DNA of 64,000 nucleotides from Isoetes taiwanensis (GCA_021234155.1 JAJEKV010000077.1:788784-852783), one strand, 5' to 3'; positions 34,343 to 46,015 are shown, counted from the first letter of the stretch. Notes: generated from the sequence alone by a model not told the origin. Numbers and translations: made by a program.

Positions 34343-34446
34343 CAATAGGTAGAAAAAAAGTCTGAAATAAGTATAAGTTTTAGATAAGTTGGTGCCTTAG
34401 CATGCTAAACAGAGCAACTTGAGTTTTGACCTAAAATTCCCCAAGC

Positions 34447-34456
34447 TATAAATAGA
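34447..34456 (+). promoter_or_regulatory. TATA box, module A
   Basis: The sequence tataaataga lies 111 bp upstream of the ATG at 34558. The same word recurs at 36376 before module B, 128 bp from its ATG. Confidence 0.5.
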
Positions 34457-34557
34457 TGTAGAACCCCCTCATTTTTTCGCCTAAGCCCTAGAAACTGCTC
34501 TTCCCAACTTAGGCTTATCTTTTGTTGCTTTTATCCCGATTGGACGATCCGTAAAGC

Positions 34558-35735
34558 ATGGCCCGAACCAAACAGAACGCGAAGGAAGCTGCCGCCGCCC
34601 GTGCGAAGCCACCAGCGCCACCGAGGCGAGATCATTCAAGATGCTGCGGAGAGGCTCGCGAGGGGGTCGCTCGCCCGGACGAGTGGAGCAAGACACGTCC
34701 GACCGGATTGAGGGCTTCCCAGCGGCCGAGCAGATGAGGCCACATCACCTAACTCCATGGACGAGGAGACGAGGGAGGTGTATGAAGGAATAGAGCGGGA
34801 GATCCGCGAATAGAACAAGCGGCACTATTAGACGCGACCCACGTAGATCCTCGGCGGGATGAGCAAGTGATGTGTCCGGAACCACGGAGGTAGCAGACCT
34901 TAGAAGGTTCATCGAAAGTACGGCCGCGTGAAGAGAAGGGAAGACAAAAAGAGGAAAAGGAAGGAAGAGGAACAAAAGGGCAGAAGAAAAGAAGAAAGCT
35001 TAAAGGGAAGTTCGTGGTTGGCATAAGGAGAACGAAGACCCGCCCGCCAAGGAAGAGGTCGAACCCCAACATTATCATCAAGGAGCGTAACCCCGACTTA
35101 ACCCCAAACCCCCTCCGACGACTTTTCCGAGGAGGATTTCAACCCTAATGCCGCAGGTGGAAGTTTTCCAAGCACCCAGCGACGAAAGGTGAAGTACCGA
35201 AAGCAAATGGCACCTCGAGCAACCCTGGCAGGACCAAGTGCGTAAGCCCCGAAAATCCGGCATGGGATAGAAAGAACAATCCACGACCTGCGGGGAAGCC
35301 TACGCCACCCATTGTGGTGAAGATTTAATTTAGAGGAAGATGAGAGAGCGAGGCCTACATGAAGAAATGGGAGGCCTACAACAAATATTATGAAGAAAAC
35401 AGGGTTAAGTTCATCGAGGGAGGGCGACCAACGGCAAAGCAAACCTTAAGGCGCCACCATCAAGCCCAAGGTTCCCAAGCCGCCCCCGTGAAGTTTGATA
35501 GGAAGGGAGGTGGAGAGAAGAGCGCTAAGGGAGATTAGACACTTCCAACAGCAGCCGGTCTCCTAATTCCCCGTGGCCCCTTCGCTCGGTTGGTGCGTGA
35601 AGTGATGCAGCCTACGTAACGCTTTTTAGAGTCACTGGGACGAGGGCGGCCGGGCAATGCAAGAGGCGGCTGAGGCAAAGATAGTGCAACATTTTGAAGA
35701 TTCAACGGCGCACTATCCACGCTAAAGCGGTAACC
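34558..35735 (+). pseudogene. Accessory ORF A between PBS and gag (broken)
   Basis: It starts at ATG in aaagcATGGC and encodes MARTKQNAKEAAAARAKPPA before a stop at about 34738. Further coding-like pieces continue in other frames: an acidic stretch (MDEETREVYEGIEREIRE), a Lys/Arg-rich stretch near 34970-35080, an SDDFSEEDFNPNAAGG patch, and a tail just before 35735. I cannot assign a domain, and it has no zinc knuckle or Gag capsid signature. The first residues after Met equal the mature histone H3 N-terminus. A strong hairpin follows at 35734. It may be an accessory protein or a heavily mutated gag-related duplicate. Confidence 0.4.
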
Positions 35736-35775
35736 TTAATGCGACAAGACATGAGTCTTGCGACCCGCATTAAGG
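35734..35775 (+). terminator. Long hairpin at the end of module A
   Basis: An outer perfect 10-bp stem (ccttaatgcg with cgcattaagg) encloses an inner 6-bp stem (caagac/gtcttg) with loop atga. It is followed within 50 bp by a T/A-rich tract (ttaaaattttttgtaatata) that resembles a plant polyadenylation region. A similar tract (gcaattttttgtattagtgt) follows module B near 38045. Confidence 0.55.
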
Positions 35776-35939
35776 GAGAACGCCCTTAGAAACTTTTGTT
35801 GTAAATAATTAAAATTTTTTGTAATATAGAGCAATTTTGTGTACCTTGATGACATAAACTTGGTTAATTAGAGCAAATTAATAAGTTTTAGCTTTTTATT
35901 CCGGTGGAATAGGACATTTGGAAGCCGTAGAGACATGAT

Positions 35940-36189
35940 GTCTCCTGACTGCTACCGGGTCGAAAAAACAAAAGTTAGTATTGAAGCGGTATAAGTCGTG
36001 AGACCTCAAACTTGGCCAAAACAGCTCCAAATTGACCAAATAAGGGTCGATTCCCTAATTTTTGAGCCCATCACCCTTACACCATTAGTTTACCCAAATT
36101 GACACCTTTGATCGAATGAATCGATGTCTCCCACATTTACCGGGTCGCCAAAACAAAAGTTAGTTTTGAAGCGAGGCATAAGCGGGAAC
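35940..36189 (+). repeat. Motif pair 2 (two 65-nt structured motifs)
   Basis: Motifs at 35940-36004 and 36126-36189 share accgggtcg-aaaacaaaagtta followed by gt-ttgaagcg. Spacing is 186 bp, almost the same as in pair 1. In the first, gtctc and gagac border the motif. Confidence 0.7.
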
Positions 36190-36375
36190 CTCTTACCATT
36201 TCTTCACCGGACTTGTCAAAGTCACCTTCAACCTCTTGATAGCATCTTTTTAGGTAACCTAGCCTTGTTCAAGCATCTCATATAGTCCTCGACTCCTATT
36301 TTGACCTCGGATAAGTTAGAATTACCCAATCCTAGGAAATTTTCAAGTCATCCAAAATTAGGGTTTCCCCTTTTC

Positions 36376-36385
36376 TATAAATAGA
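36376..36385 (+). promoter_or_regulatory. TATA box, module B
   Basis: A second tataaataga, after motif pair 2 and 128 bp before the ATG at 36504. Confidence 0.5.
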
Positions 36386-36503
36386 CCCGCCATTTCTCGA
36401 GATAGCACCCTACAAATCTGCTCCACGCCTTTCTAGCCGAGTTCCCAACTCCCCGAGGCGCTCTTGCAAACCGTTTGTTACCCTCTTTTCTCGCAATTAA
36501 TCA

Positions 36504-38016
36504 ATGGCAACTTCGAAGTTCCGATGGTATGGGCCAAATAAGCTCATCCGCTTGAGGCGACGTCGACCAAATCTTCGCATCTTCGGGAAGGAGGTAGACG
36601 TCCAAGCAACCTTGCACGCCGACCCTTTTTATAGTAGAGTCTTGACTGAAGTTCCAAGCTAGGTAGAACCAAATACTAGTGCAACTCCCCCTTGTGTAGG
36701 ATATTTTGTTCCTAGACGGTCCCGCAGTATAGATTAGACATGTCCCAACACGCCAAATACCTCACAAACAAAGCGCACCGCACACCGAGCCAATGGTCCT
36801 AATCATCAACGGGGACCAAGTACTTTCTTTCAACACCGCCACGGCAATCTTTCTCACCCACCGTGCGAACACCGGTGGGGAAACCTCCATTCCCCCCATG
36901 GGCGTGGACCCATTAGCCATAGTGGCAGAACAAGACTCCTCCTCACAAAGATGAACGGGGAGCAGGAAGGGAAGGAAGAAGACTTTGAAGAACAGAATGA
37001 AGAAGAGGAAGACTATGTCGAGCTCGACCCAGCGGAGGAGCGGCGACAAGCAGAGCAGAGTGGCAAGACTTCGAAAAGAAGCCTAAGCAGACTCGTGAGT
37101 CGCCACCCCCGGGTTAGGCATCACAAGCCTAGCTCCCATTATAGTCGAAGGTGAGGAGTTTCTGCTCCTAAGCGACATTCAAAACCTCCGGAGGCAGGAA
37201 AGGGAGCACCGACCAAGAGTTGCTGCACCAACCTCGGGTTAAGCGGACTTGGGACTTCATCGTCGAGGAGAGTCCCGACTTCCCCCTCCAAGTAAGGGAA
37301 GCCGACACTAGCACGGGAGAGTTTACCTCGGACATCCAAGCATACGCCAATATCAGATGATTATGGAGGCAAACAAAAGAACAAGCTACCGACGGAGGAA
37401 GAGTTCCTTGCTCTTCGAGGAGCAGATGGGGATCCGCTTATGCGACCTCAAACATCCCTAACTGGCAAGCTTCGTCCCATGACACCTCCCGGGGATAGGA
37501 CTCCCCGATAGCGACCTCGGGAGGGCTTCAAGACGGTCGAGACTACGAGGAGCTCACCCGCGGTGGAGGTTGATGACGAGAAGCGCATTACCACAGGCGG
37601 GATACCGAAAGTGGCCGAAAGGGCGAATCACCAGAGCGGCCAGTCACTACGCTATTACCCGCCGCTGGCGATGGATGGAAGAATAGCGGTTATCCAATCG
37701 CAGTTCACCCGAGGCGAGGAAGGAGTATCGTTGCTGATTACACCTCGGGATTCGCCCAGAGCATCGCGCGGTTACCCCTTAATACGAGTATGCAATCACG
37801 GTGAAGAGGCGGTAGCACTCGGCGTCTTCGACCGCCATACCTTCACACGGCCGGGCAAAACAAGCCGATGGCCGGCGGCTTATACCTCCCAATCGGAGAA
37901 TAGAAGATTTAGCAAGAGCATTACAGGTGGATCTCCGGCCAATGTCATAGGAACTTGGGCCATTCAAGGGGAACGCCCAAGTGAAAAAGTTCTCGGAGGA
38001 TAATCCATCTTACCCG
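36504..38016 (+). pseudogene. Accessory ORF B between PBS and gag (broken)
   Basis: It starts at ATG in aatcaATGGC with a basic N-terminus (MATSKFRWYGPNKLIRLRRR) and stops after about 52 codons. Other frames carry on with an acidic patch near 36951-37050 (EEDFEEQNEEEEDYVELDPA) and a 146-codon open stretch at 37563-38003. I recognise no domain. Like ORF A it has an acidic/basic, probably disordered character and lies outside the usual gag-pol order of chromoviruses. Confidence 0.35.
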
Positions 38017-38153
38017 GCAACAACAGTGAATGATTAGCGTAGTTGCAATTTTTTGTATTAGTGTAATATAAAATATAAATATAATATTCTCTTGCACTAT
38101 AAATGTTTTGTTGATATATTTTGTGTCCCCAACCATACCAACAAACATAAATA

Positions 38154-39520
38154 ATGCAAGAAAGCAAGGAAAACTAACCATGCGAGATATGAACCACTTG
38201 TGTATGCAGCTAGAGGCCCGAGGAGCAGGAGAACAAGCAACCGGGAACTTACAGAGGGAACAGACCCCGCCCAGCCCACGCCCGGCAAGGAACCCGCTTG
38301 AAGAATTTGGACAAATGACCCCTTAAGAAGAAATATCGCAAATGAGGACTCCGAGCAACGAAAAAAGGCTTTGCTAGCCGCGACAAGCAGGGAGCAGGTT
38401 CGGCAGTAACGCTCAACCGCCGCAAGCATCGGCTCGGAGAAACAGTGTAGAGACAAGAAGAGAGCAAGAAAGGAAGGTCCCCCACTCGACTCCTCGACCC
38501 AAGCTCGATTCATACTCGATTCCGAGGAAGAAGAAGGGCGTAACCAAGTCCGAAAGCGCATCTAAAGGCGAGGAACCCTGGACGGACGGCAACAAAGGGA
38601 CACAAGAACCTCCGACTACCGTAAGAAAGTAGACTCGTGATTGGGAAATGTTTGAAGGCCGTGAAGCTCGAGCAATTCTCAGCGAGAAACAGCGTCGCAT
38701 GGAGGCAAAGGCTTGGCTTGACGAGATGTTTTAATACGGCAATGCCTATGGTATGAAGGATAAGGATAAAGGCTGTGGTGGCAACAAATAAACCGAAGGG
38801 GAGCAAAGACGCATTTGGTGGAAGGGCTATACCAAGGCTCATGACTTGCTGTGGATGCTTGCGTGTGTTCAAGAAGTTTGCTAAAGCCTTCTGCGCCATT
38901 ACGCCCCAAGAGAGCACAAGTCTAGTATGATGCAAAGCAGCTTCTACAGGTTGCGCAAGGCAACAAGTCGCAAGATTGAAATATACGTGAGGAATTTATG
39001 AGGCTAAGGCTGACGCGGCTAAAGTTAGGTGAGAAGCACGAGTGGAAAGCTACATTGAAGATGTCCGAATGAGGAGATCCGCAAGCTTGTAAGGGCAATA
39101 AACCCGAGAACGTGATCGTAAGCGGAGTCCAAGGCAATAAGGAACAGGACCTGGAATAGCGCGGGGTAGGCAGCGATACCAAGATAAAGGCAAGACAAAG
39201 CCCAAGCCAGCCCGAGGACAGCCCTCAGACGGCTAGAGCCCCATATAGTGGCAATCAAGGAAGCGCCAGAGAAGAAGTGTATCTTTCAAAGACAAACAGA
39301 AGGGTCAAACTACTCCCAAAGGCGATCCTTCAACAGCAGCCATGCCCAAGGAAAAGAGACAGAGTGCATAGAAAAGCGCCTTTGCTTCAAGTGTTTCCGG
39401 CCGGGCCATAGGGCAAATGAACTGCCCATATGTCATGAGTGCGGCCACAGAAGCGATTATTGGGACACTGTCGGACGACGACGCTGGCGAGGAGGCCACG
39501 ACTACATTCCGGGGTGAGTG
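38154..39520 (+). pseudogene. Chromovirus gag with zinc knuckle (broken, copy 2)
   Basis: Gag-like pieces include KAWLDEM (about 38705) and the tryptophan-bearing IWWKGYTKAHDLLWM (about 38815). A CCHC-like knuckle region follows at about 39380-39450 (CFKCFRPGHRANELPICHEC), in which the last spacing is altered. The start near 38154 follows a TATA-like region (actataaatg, 38096) and is uncertain. Frames change repeatedly. Confidence 0.65.
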
Positions 39521-39599
39521 TCATATCTTTGCGCAATAGATCTGAGAAAAGCGAGAGCCCCAAGATAAAAAGTAATTTCCAAATTGGAAAAGGCCAAGG

Positions 39600-39900
39600 C
39601 CAAGTCATTTATAGTCCCGATAGATTCGGGAAGTAGCCATAACTTTGCATCTCCCGTAATGGTTCAAATGTTGAAGTTGAAACCATTAAAGTCAAAGCCA
39701 AGGCCCGTTGTCTTAGCAAGTGGAGCAAAGAAGCGCGTGGCGGCGCAGTAAAAGAATCAACTTTGACATCGACTTGCCAGGGGATTAAGATCCGGATGGG
39801 GGCGTGAGGTAATGGGCACTCGGCAAAATACGACTTGATAATAGGTATGGAGTACCTTGGACCAAATAGGGCCATTATTGATTGTGGAAATGAAGGTGAC
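39600..39900 (+). pseudogene. Aspartic protease region (copy 2, broken)
   Basis: The active-site Asp-Ser-Gly is encoded at about 39620 (PIDSG), after which one base is missing so the SSHNF-type continuation is in another frame. Further on, YDLIIGMEYLGPNRAIID, the typical protease C-terminal block, appears at about 39830-39885. Confidence 0.7.
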
Positions 39901-41440
39901 CTTCCCAACACCCGACGGCAAGATCATTGAGATAACAGTAAAGAAGTTGTTCCCATCATCACGGTGCATGTCTTCTAAACGGTTTCTCAAGCGCATCAAG
40001 AGTGGCCGGGTAGCATACATCTTCAAGCTTGAGATTAGCGAAGCGAATTGGAAGGAAGCAAAGAAGACAAGATGCTCGGCAAGCTACCGGCAAATAGCTA
40101 AGTTGATCCGCGGAGTTCCACGATCTCTTTCCGATGAGATCAAGCGGCTCCCTCCTTATAGAGTCCCGAAAAGCGAGATAGCACTCTACTTAGAACAAAG
40201 CCTACAAGCAAGGCTCCATATAGAATGACAACGCAGGAGTTGCCTGACTGAAGAAGAAGATTTGCGAGGAGCTGCGTCGACCCTAGGTTTCATTAGACCT
40301 AGTGTCTCGCCGTTTGGAGCGCCCATTCTTTTGTCAAGAAGAAGGATGGATCCTTGAGGATGTGCATAGACTACGACGGGTTGAATAAGCACACCATTAA
40401 GAACAAGTATGCGCTTCCAAGATCGGGGACGACTTGATGGATCAGCTTCAAGGAGCAAAGATCTTCTCCAAAATCGACTTAAGGTCATGGTATCATCGAT
40501 ACGATAAAGGAGGAAGATATCCACAAGACCGCCTTCGGGGACGCCGGTATGGGCATTATGAGTTCACGGTGATGCCTTTCGCTTATCAAATGCCCGCAAC
40601 GTTCATGAGGCTCATGAACGATATCTTCTTGGAGTTCCCGGACACCTTTGTGATTGTTTTCTTTGATGACATTTTGGTGTATAGCAGATCCCTTGAAGAG
40701 CACGGCAACACTTAAGAAGGGTGCTAGAGAAGTTGAAGAGGCACCGGTTATGCACGCCAAGTTGTCGGCGCCGCCGCAATGTAGAAGGTGGAATACCTTT
40801 GGTCATGTGATCTCGGCGAAGGCATCTCGACGGACCCGCCAAGATTGAGGCGGTGATTCAATATCGGCCCGAAGAATGTGCATGAGGTCAAGTTTTCGGC
40901 TAGCTTAGTGGTACTACAGGAAGTTCGTGAAGAACTTTGCTAAGATAGCAGCCCGCTAACGCACCGGACGAGGCGAGAAGGTGAAATTGGGCAGAGCATT
41001 GGCACAAGAAAGCCCAAAAGGGGTTTGAATTGTTGAAAGAAGCCTCGACGACACTGCCTTGACCTTGCGGACCCGGAGAAAGATAAGCTTGTAGCAACAG
41101 ATGCGAGTAAAATAGCTACTGGTGCGGTGCTTATGCAAGAAGAGCGTGTGGTAGCGTATGATTCCGAAGAAAGATGAACGACAATAGAGACGCCGCTACC
41201 CAACGACGATCGAGGAATTGCTTGCGGTTGTCGGGGCATTAAGAATATGGAGGCACTATTCTTGGGAAGGAAGTTCCAATTGGATACCCACCATCAGGCC
41301 TCCAATATGTATTCACGCAACCACACCTTAACCGAGGTAAAGGAGGAGATGGATGGAGTTCCTCAAGAATATGACTTTGATATAGTCTACAAGCGGAAGC
41401 TCAATGTGGTAGCAGATGCGCTTTCAAGGCATCCCTCGAC
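39900..41440 (+). pseudogene. Reverse transcriptase and RNase H (copy 2, broken)
   Basis: Matches copy 1 piece by piece: [59 protein letters not shown], then RNase H remnants and VVADALSRH at the end. It retains the RT segment that copy 1 has lost near 2165 but is broken by many one- and two-base indels, often at CGG or CCG. Confidence 0.85.
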
Positions 41441-42990
41441 AACTAGAGTGCATTGCAATGCAATTCCCGACGCCCTCCGGGCGACTTTGGTAAGAAGATT
41501 GAAGAGCCCCTTGCCAACGGATGTGGATTTCGGGGAAGTGCATATGGGCAAGCCTCTCTAAGGAGGCTAGAACGGGATAAAGAGGGGAGGCCTTCAAGCA
41601 TTATAAGAAGGAAGGCAACCTGTTATACCATAAGAACAAGTTGTGCGCACCGAATCATGGGGTGTAAGGAAGTTGATCCTCCATGACACGACAACAGCCC
41701 AATAGCTGGCCATGCGGGATTCATGAAAACATATTTCAAAGTGCACAGCAGCTATTATTGGCCAGGAATGAAGAAGCAAATAGCTCGCTACATCAAGGAA
41801 TGTCAGCTATGCCAGAAGACGAAGGCGGAGCAGCAGATTCGGGGGGCATTAGAGCCACTAGCGGTGCCAAGCGCTAAGTGGAGGTAATCAGCATGGATTT
41901 CATCGCGGGACTCCTGCTGAACAGCGAGAGGCAAGGATGCCTTGATGGTAGTGGTCGACAAGTTGTCGAAGATGGCACATTTTGTGCCTTGCAGGACCAC
42001 AGATACAGCTATGGATACAGCAAAGCTCTTCACCAAAGAGATCTTCAGGCTTCATGGCATGCCAAGGGAGATTATCTCCGATGGGGATCGAAGTTCATGA
42101 GTGCCTTTTGGCAAGACCTCTTTGGCTGACGATTCGGACCAAGCTATCCATGAGCACTTCCGATATCATCATCCTCGACGGATGGATGAGCCGAGGCGGA
42201 CCAATGGGATCTTAGAAGACATGCTACTGAAAACTATGTCCGAATAAGCAAAGTATGTGGGAAGAATTCATTCACTTGGTGGAGTTTGCATACAATAGCA
42301 CCAAGCAGGAATCGTCCCAAATGTCGCCATTTATGATCAATTATGGCTACCAGTGCCTAACTCCAGACACTTGGCACAACCCCGTGTCAAAAGTAGAAGT
42401 TTCGCAGCCAGATGTTGGCCCGATATGCGGCCACTCGTGGAAGAAATTCGAGGTTATCTGCCGCTAGCAGCAAGAAGTCGCCGAAGAGCATCGCCGACAA
42501 GCATCGAACAGTCGAGAGTTCAAAGTTGGAGATGATGTATGGCTCAAGATAAAGGTGAAGCAGGTGAAGCTCAGGATTGGCAATTGCAAGAAGCTTGCTC
42601 CAAGGTGGGCTGGACCCTTCAGAATAATCAAGAGAGTAGGTAATCAATCCTACAAGTTGGATTTGCCAGCACACCTAAAGATTCATAAGGTCTTCCACGT
42701 GAGTGTTGAAGAAGCATACCCAAATCCGGACAGTCTTGGACACTCAACGTTGTTGGAAATGACTGAGGAGCGGCTGGAAATAGTTCCGTAAATGATTCTT
42801 GATAAAGCTTTCAAGAAGACAAGGAGGTCAGAGTTCCTCCAATACTTGGTCAAATGGAAGCACTTGCCGATGGAAGACGCGACGGGTACTTAAGAAGGAT
42901 TTAGTAAAGCGTTACCCACGGTTTATGGAGCAATGGGACGGCAAGGTCATCTCAAGAAATCGGCTCGAGCATGTCGATCGTGTAGGTTAA
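41441..42990 (+). pseudogene. Integrase and chromodomain (copy 2, broken)
   Basis: Pieces in order: the zinc-binding region near 41690-41820, VISMDFIAGL (41885), KFMSAFWQDLFG (42090), VEFAYNSTKQESSQMSPFMI (42280), the GPY/F module RWAGPFRIIKRVGNQSYKLD (42605), and the chromodomain FLQYLVKWKHLPMEDA (42835), ending at TAA after 42988. The region around the catalytic Glu (about 42170-42220) is scrambled by small indels. Confidence 0.85.
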
Positions 42991-43845
42991 TTCTTGTATA
43001 GATTAATATACGCATGCAACCTATGCTTGGTATGGGTCGCATGCGTTGTTACCGATATGATGAGACCACTACGGTGATCTCTAGGGCGTGGTGTAATGTC
43101 AACGTAGGGCATGACCAGCGCTTGGGCGAAAAGTGGAAGGTAGATTAGAAAGTCTACTGCCCCACGGAAGTAGACGACCTCGAGAGAAAGGAGGTCATTA
43201 AGGAATGCATTGATAGGGAAAGCACCTTTAGCCCCATATATGCTTTGATAGGAGGAATCTATCCTTCGCCCCACACCAGAAGGATATCCTCCACGTTGGG
43301 CAACTAGAGGTGTAGGCATGAGCTGCATATAGGTATATAGGCTGTCTCCACGCCATTATGGAAGATTCATCCTCTTCCCACGGGAGATTAGCCATGCATT
43401 CATGTAGATAGGTGGGTTGGTCACCATATAACCAAAATTTATTAAATAATTAAAACCGGTACTAACGTAGTGTCGACCGCAGAGGCCAAGAGAGCGCCCG
43501 GAGGGCAAGGAGGTCGAAGATGAAGACTTGCAACACAAGTTTTGTTGGAATGTGTTGCAAGGGAATGAAGAGTACCCGGGGACAATAATTATAGATATGA
43601 AATGTTGAAATTTTGTCTAACTTAAGATAGTGAATAACTTGTTAATGGTGTTATGAATTGATAAGTATTCCATAGTATAATGACGTAATAATGTTCTAAA
43701 AGTAATTACCTTAGGGTAATCGTGATAAATGTATAAATATTATATTGTAGGCATCACGTTGATTGGGGTTGCGGGTTAGGAAGATCCCAAGGTGGGAGAC
43801 CCACGATGTTTGCGGGGGACAAAGATCATTTCAAGGTGGGGAGAA
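42991..43845 (+). promoter_or_regulatory. 3' untranslated region and polypurine tract (copy 2)
   Basis: It shares the gaagtagacgacctcgagag block and a related hairpin (43152-43175) with copy 1. The polypurine tract aaggtggggagaa at 43833-43845 abuts the LTR, and a second one, aaggtgggaga, sits at 43789, as in copy 1. Confidence 0.75.
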
Positions 43846-45391
43846 TGTGACGTTCCAAAGACAACAAGATACGGTCCCCCATGACGATATATCATGCCAC
43901 GCCACGCCGACATCACCTCCGACCGACGTGTACGCCAACGGATAGCGAGGTAAGTAGCCCTAGGGGCAACTTGCTAGGAGTGTTCATATATTATTAATGT
44001 GCACATGTGCACATTAATGAGGGCACACCTTTCCATGTTGGCATATTTTGCCACCTAGCCATTAAAAGGCAAGTGGGGCCTTTCCAATTATCCCACATGC
44101 CAAATTGGGTAATTGGAAACCCTAGCCTAAACCCCATGTCTATTTAGGGTAGGAAAACCCTAGCTTGCTAGTTTTTAGATCCCTTAGGGTTTTAGAGCTT
44201 CGGTTTGGCTGCCCCAGAGCCAAAACCGCCTCCCGTGACGCCCGGGGTTTAATTGCACCATCGGTTCCTCGATTGCCGGCCACCAGGATGGTTGAACTCA
44301 GTCGGGAGGAGCCACTCCAAGGATCAGGTATTTGGTTAATTTAATAGCTAAACCGTCTTCTAGTCATAGAATCGGTGAGGGTTTAGACTATTAAATTGCC
44401 CATAGTAGCTATCTAGATCTTAGATCTGGGACACTAACTAAAGAACCTAACTCTATGATTAGATCTAGTTCTTTAGTTCTTACGTGATGTATTTGGATGA
44501 TGTATCTCTGTGAACTCCTTGTATTGGGAAGGGGGGTAGAGGCCCTAAAGCTTGTAGTTGATGCTCTAGAGTAGCCTCTCTAGCTGCTTGTAGATTGACC
44601 GTGTACAAAGAGCCACACAGGTTGTGGGTGAAGGGGCCAGGCGGCTAAGAAGGAGGTTCATGTTCGGCTCTTGAACGATCCCCGGTGTGTAAAAGCCACA
44701 GGGGATCATTGCGACTAGGTCTAATGCCTTACCACCGAGTGCGGGTAAGGCATGGGCTCTTTTACCCGTGAAGTGGTGTACACTTTCCAGTGGGTTCGGT
44801 CGAGAGGTCTGAGGCGGTGGCCCTCTAGTCACCTCGAGTCAGCATGTAGATCTCGAGAGGGATCCCCACCTGCCCCATCGAACCGGGAGGATGAGACCCG
44901 GGAATAGCCCCTTCGGCTATGCATCCCGCTGATCCCAGTCCCAACATTTTTTGACCCACTGCCAAAAGTGTGCAGGAGGGAGGGCGGATGGAGTGGACAA
45001 CCCTATGCCATGTTCTTATGCCAGCCAAATCCATTGCCATGAATTCCATGCCCGCAATGAACTCTGGAGACCCAAGCGGTCAGTCACCCCTTGAGTGCAG
45101 CCTTGGGTAGGGTTCCTCATGTGATGTGCCGACCATGCCTATGCAGATGTTGATATACCACCCCTCCGGGTGGATGGAGGATTCTGTTGGTACTAACATG
45201 TATGTTTTACGCTTCCAGCCTAGGTAGGCCGAGGGAGGGGGGTAGAATGACACCTTCACTCTTCCCACTTTGGGACTCGTTCACGGGTGCGATGATATGT
45301 GGAGGGAATCGCATCGACATGGAGCTGGTGTGGGGAAGAACTCTGTTTGTATACGGTGAGAGCACCGCAGTACCCAGTAGGGGGCGTCACA
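43846..45391 (+). repeat. 3' LTR of chromovirus copy 2
   Basis: It begins tgtgacgttcc and ends ggggcgtcaca, giving clean inverted termini TGTGACG/CGTCACA. It carries the same 26-bp palindrome (43993-44018) and 18-bp inverted repeat (44338-44397) as the 5' LTR. Confidence 0.92.
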
Positions 45392-45741
45392 AATAGTCTC
45401 CGAGAAGAAGAGGTTGTGTCACGAAAAAATGATCAAGGCGTTGAATGCACGATGCGGGGAAGCCAGGTAAGGGTCCAAGAGAGCAGCCACACTAGTCCCG
45501 ATCCGTCATCTCACCCCAAGGATCAAAGATAACTACTCGGATAGGATGAGAGAGGACCCGCAGGTGGAGCTTGAACATGATAAATATTTTGTGTCCGTGT
45601 CGGAGATGGAAGGTTCAGCATTCTCGACAGAGATCAATTTGCCAGTTTCCAAATCCATAGTGGCATTGAGATGTCCATCTCAGAATGACAAGTTGGTCCG
45701 TGGCCCAAGAATGAATACTCTTAGCTTTGGCAGGAAAAGGT

Positions 45742-46015
45742 CTACCAACCAAGCATTTCATAATCACGGGGTCTTCTCCGCTTTCCAAACCCCAAATTCC
45801 AGGGGGAATTTGAGATCACCAATGCTGATATGGAGAAGAGGAGTGACACCTTGGGGGCGCGTGATATGGCCATTAGCCAACTTGATGTCATAAGGGGCAC
45901 GGTACAATTGTTTAATGCCCAATTGCTTTCTGAGCTTATCAGTAATAAGATTGACGGCACTACCACCATCAATTTGAACATGATTGACGTGCTGATTGCC
46001 CACCGTGGCATGCAC
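45742..46015 (-). pseudogene. Protease of the Tat-type element
   Basis: The 83-codon frame contains NHVQIDGGSAVNLITDKLRK, the retropepsin active-site region with DGG in place of the usual DTG/DSG, followed by a strand block (YDIKLANGHITRPQGVTPLL). It ends against the insertion site of chromovirus copy 2. Confidence 0.75.

Larger units (their letters stand above)
32352..45391 (+). mobile_element. Chromovirus (Ty3/gypsy) copy 2, full length, 13.0 kb
   Basis: Both LTRs (1549 and 1546 bp), PBS, gag, protease, RT, RNase H, integrase, chromodomain and polypurine tract are present in order, flanked by the 5-bp target duplication aatag at 32347-32351 and 45392-45396. It is inserted into the minus-strand Tat element. 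The length is explained by about 4.2 kb between PBS and gag that carries two extra gene-like modules. All long reading frames are interrupted. Confidence 0.93.
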
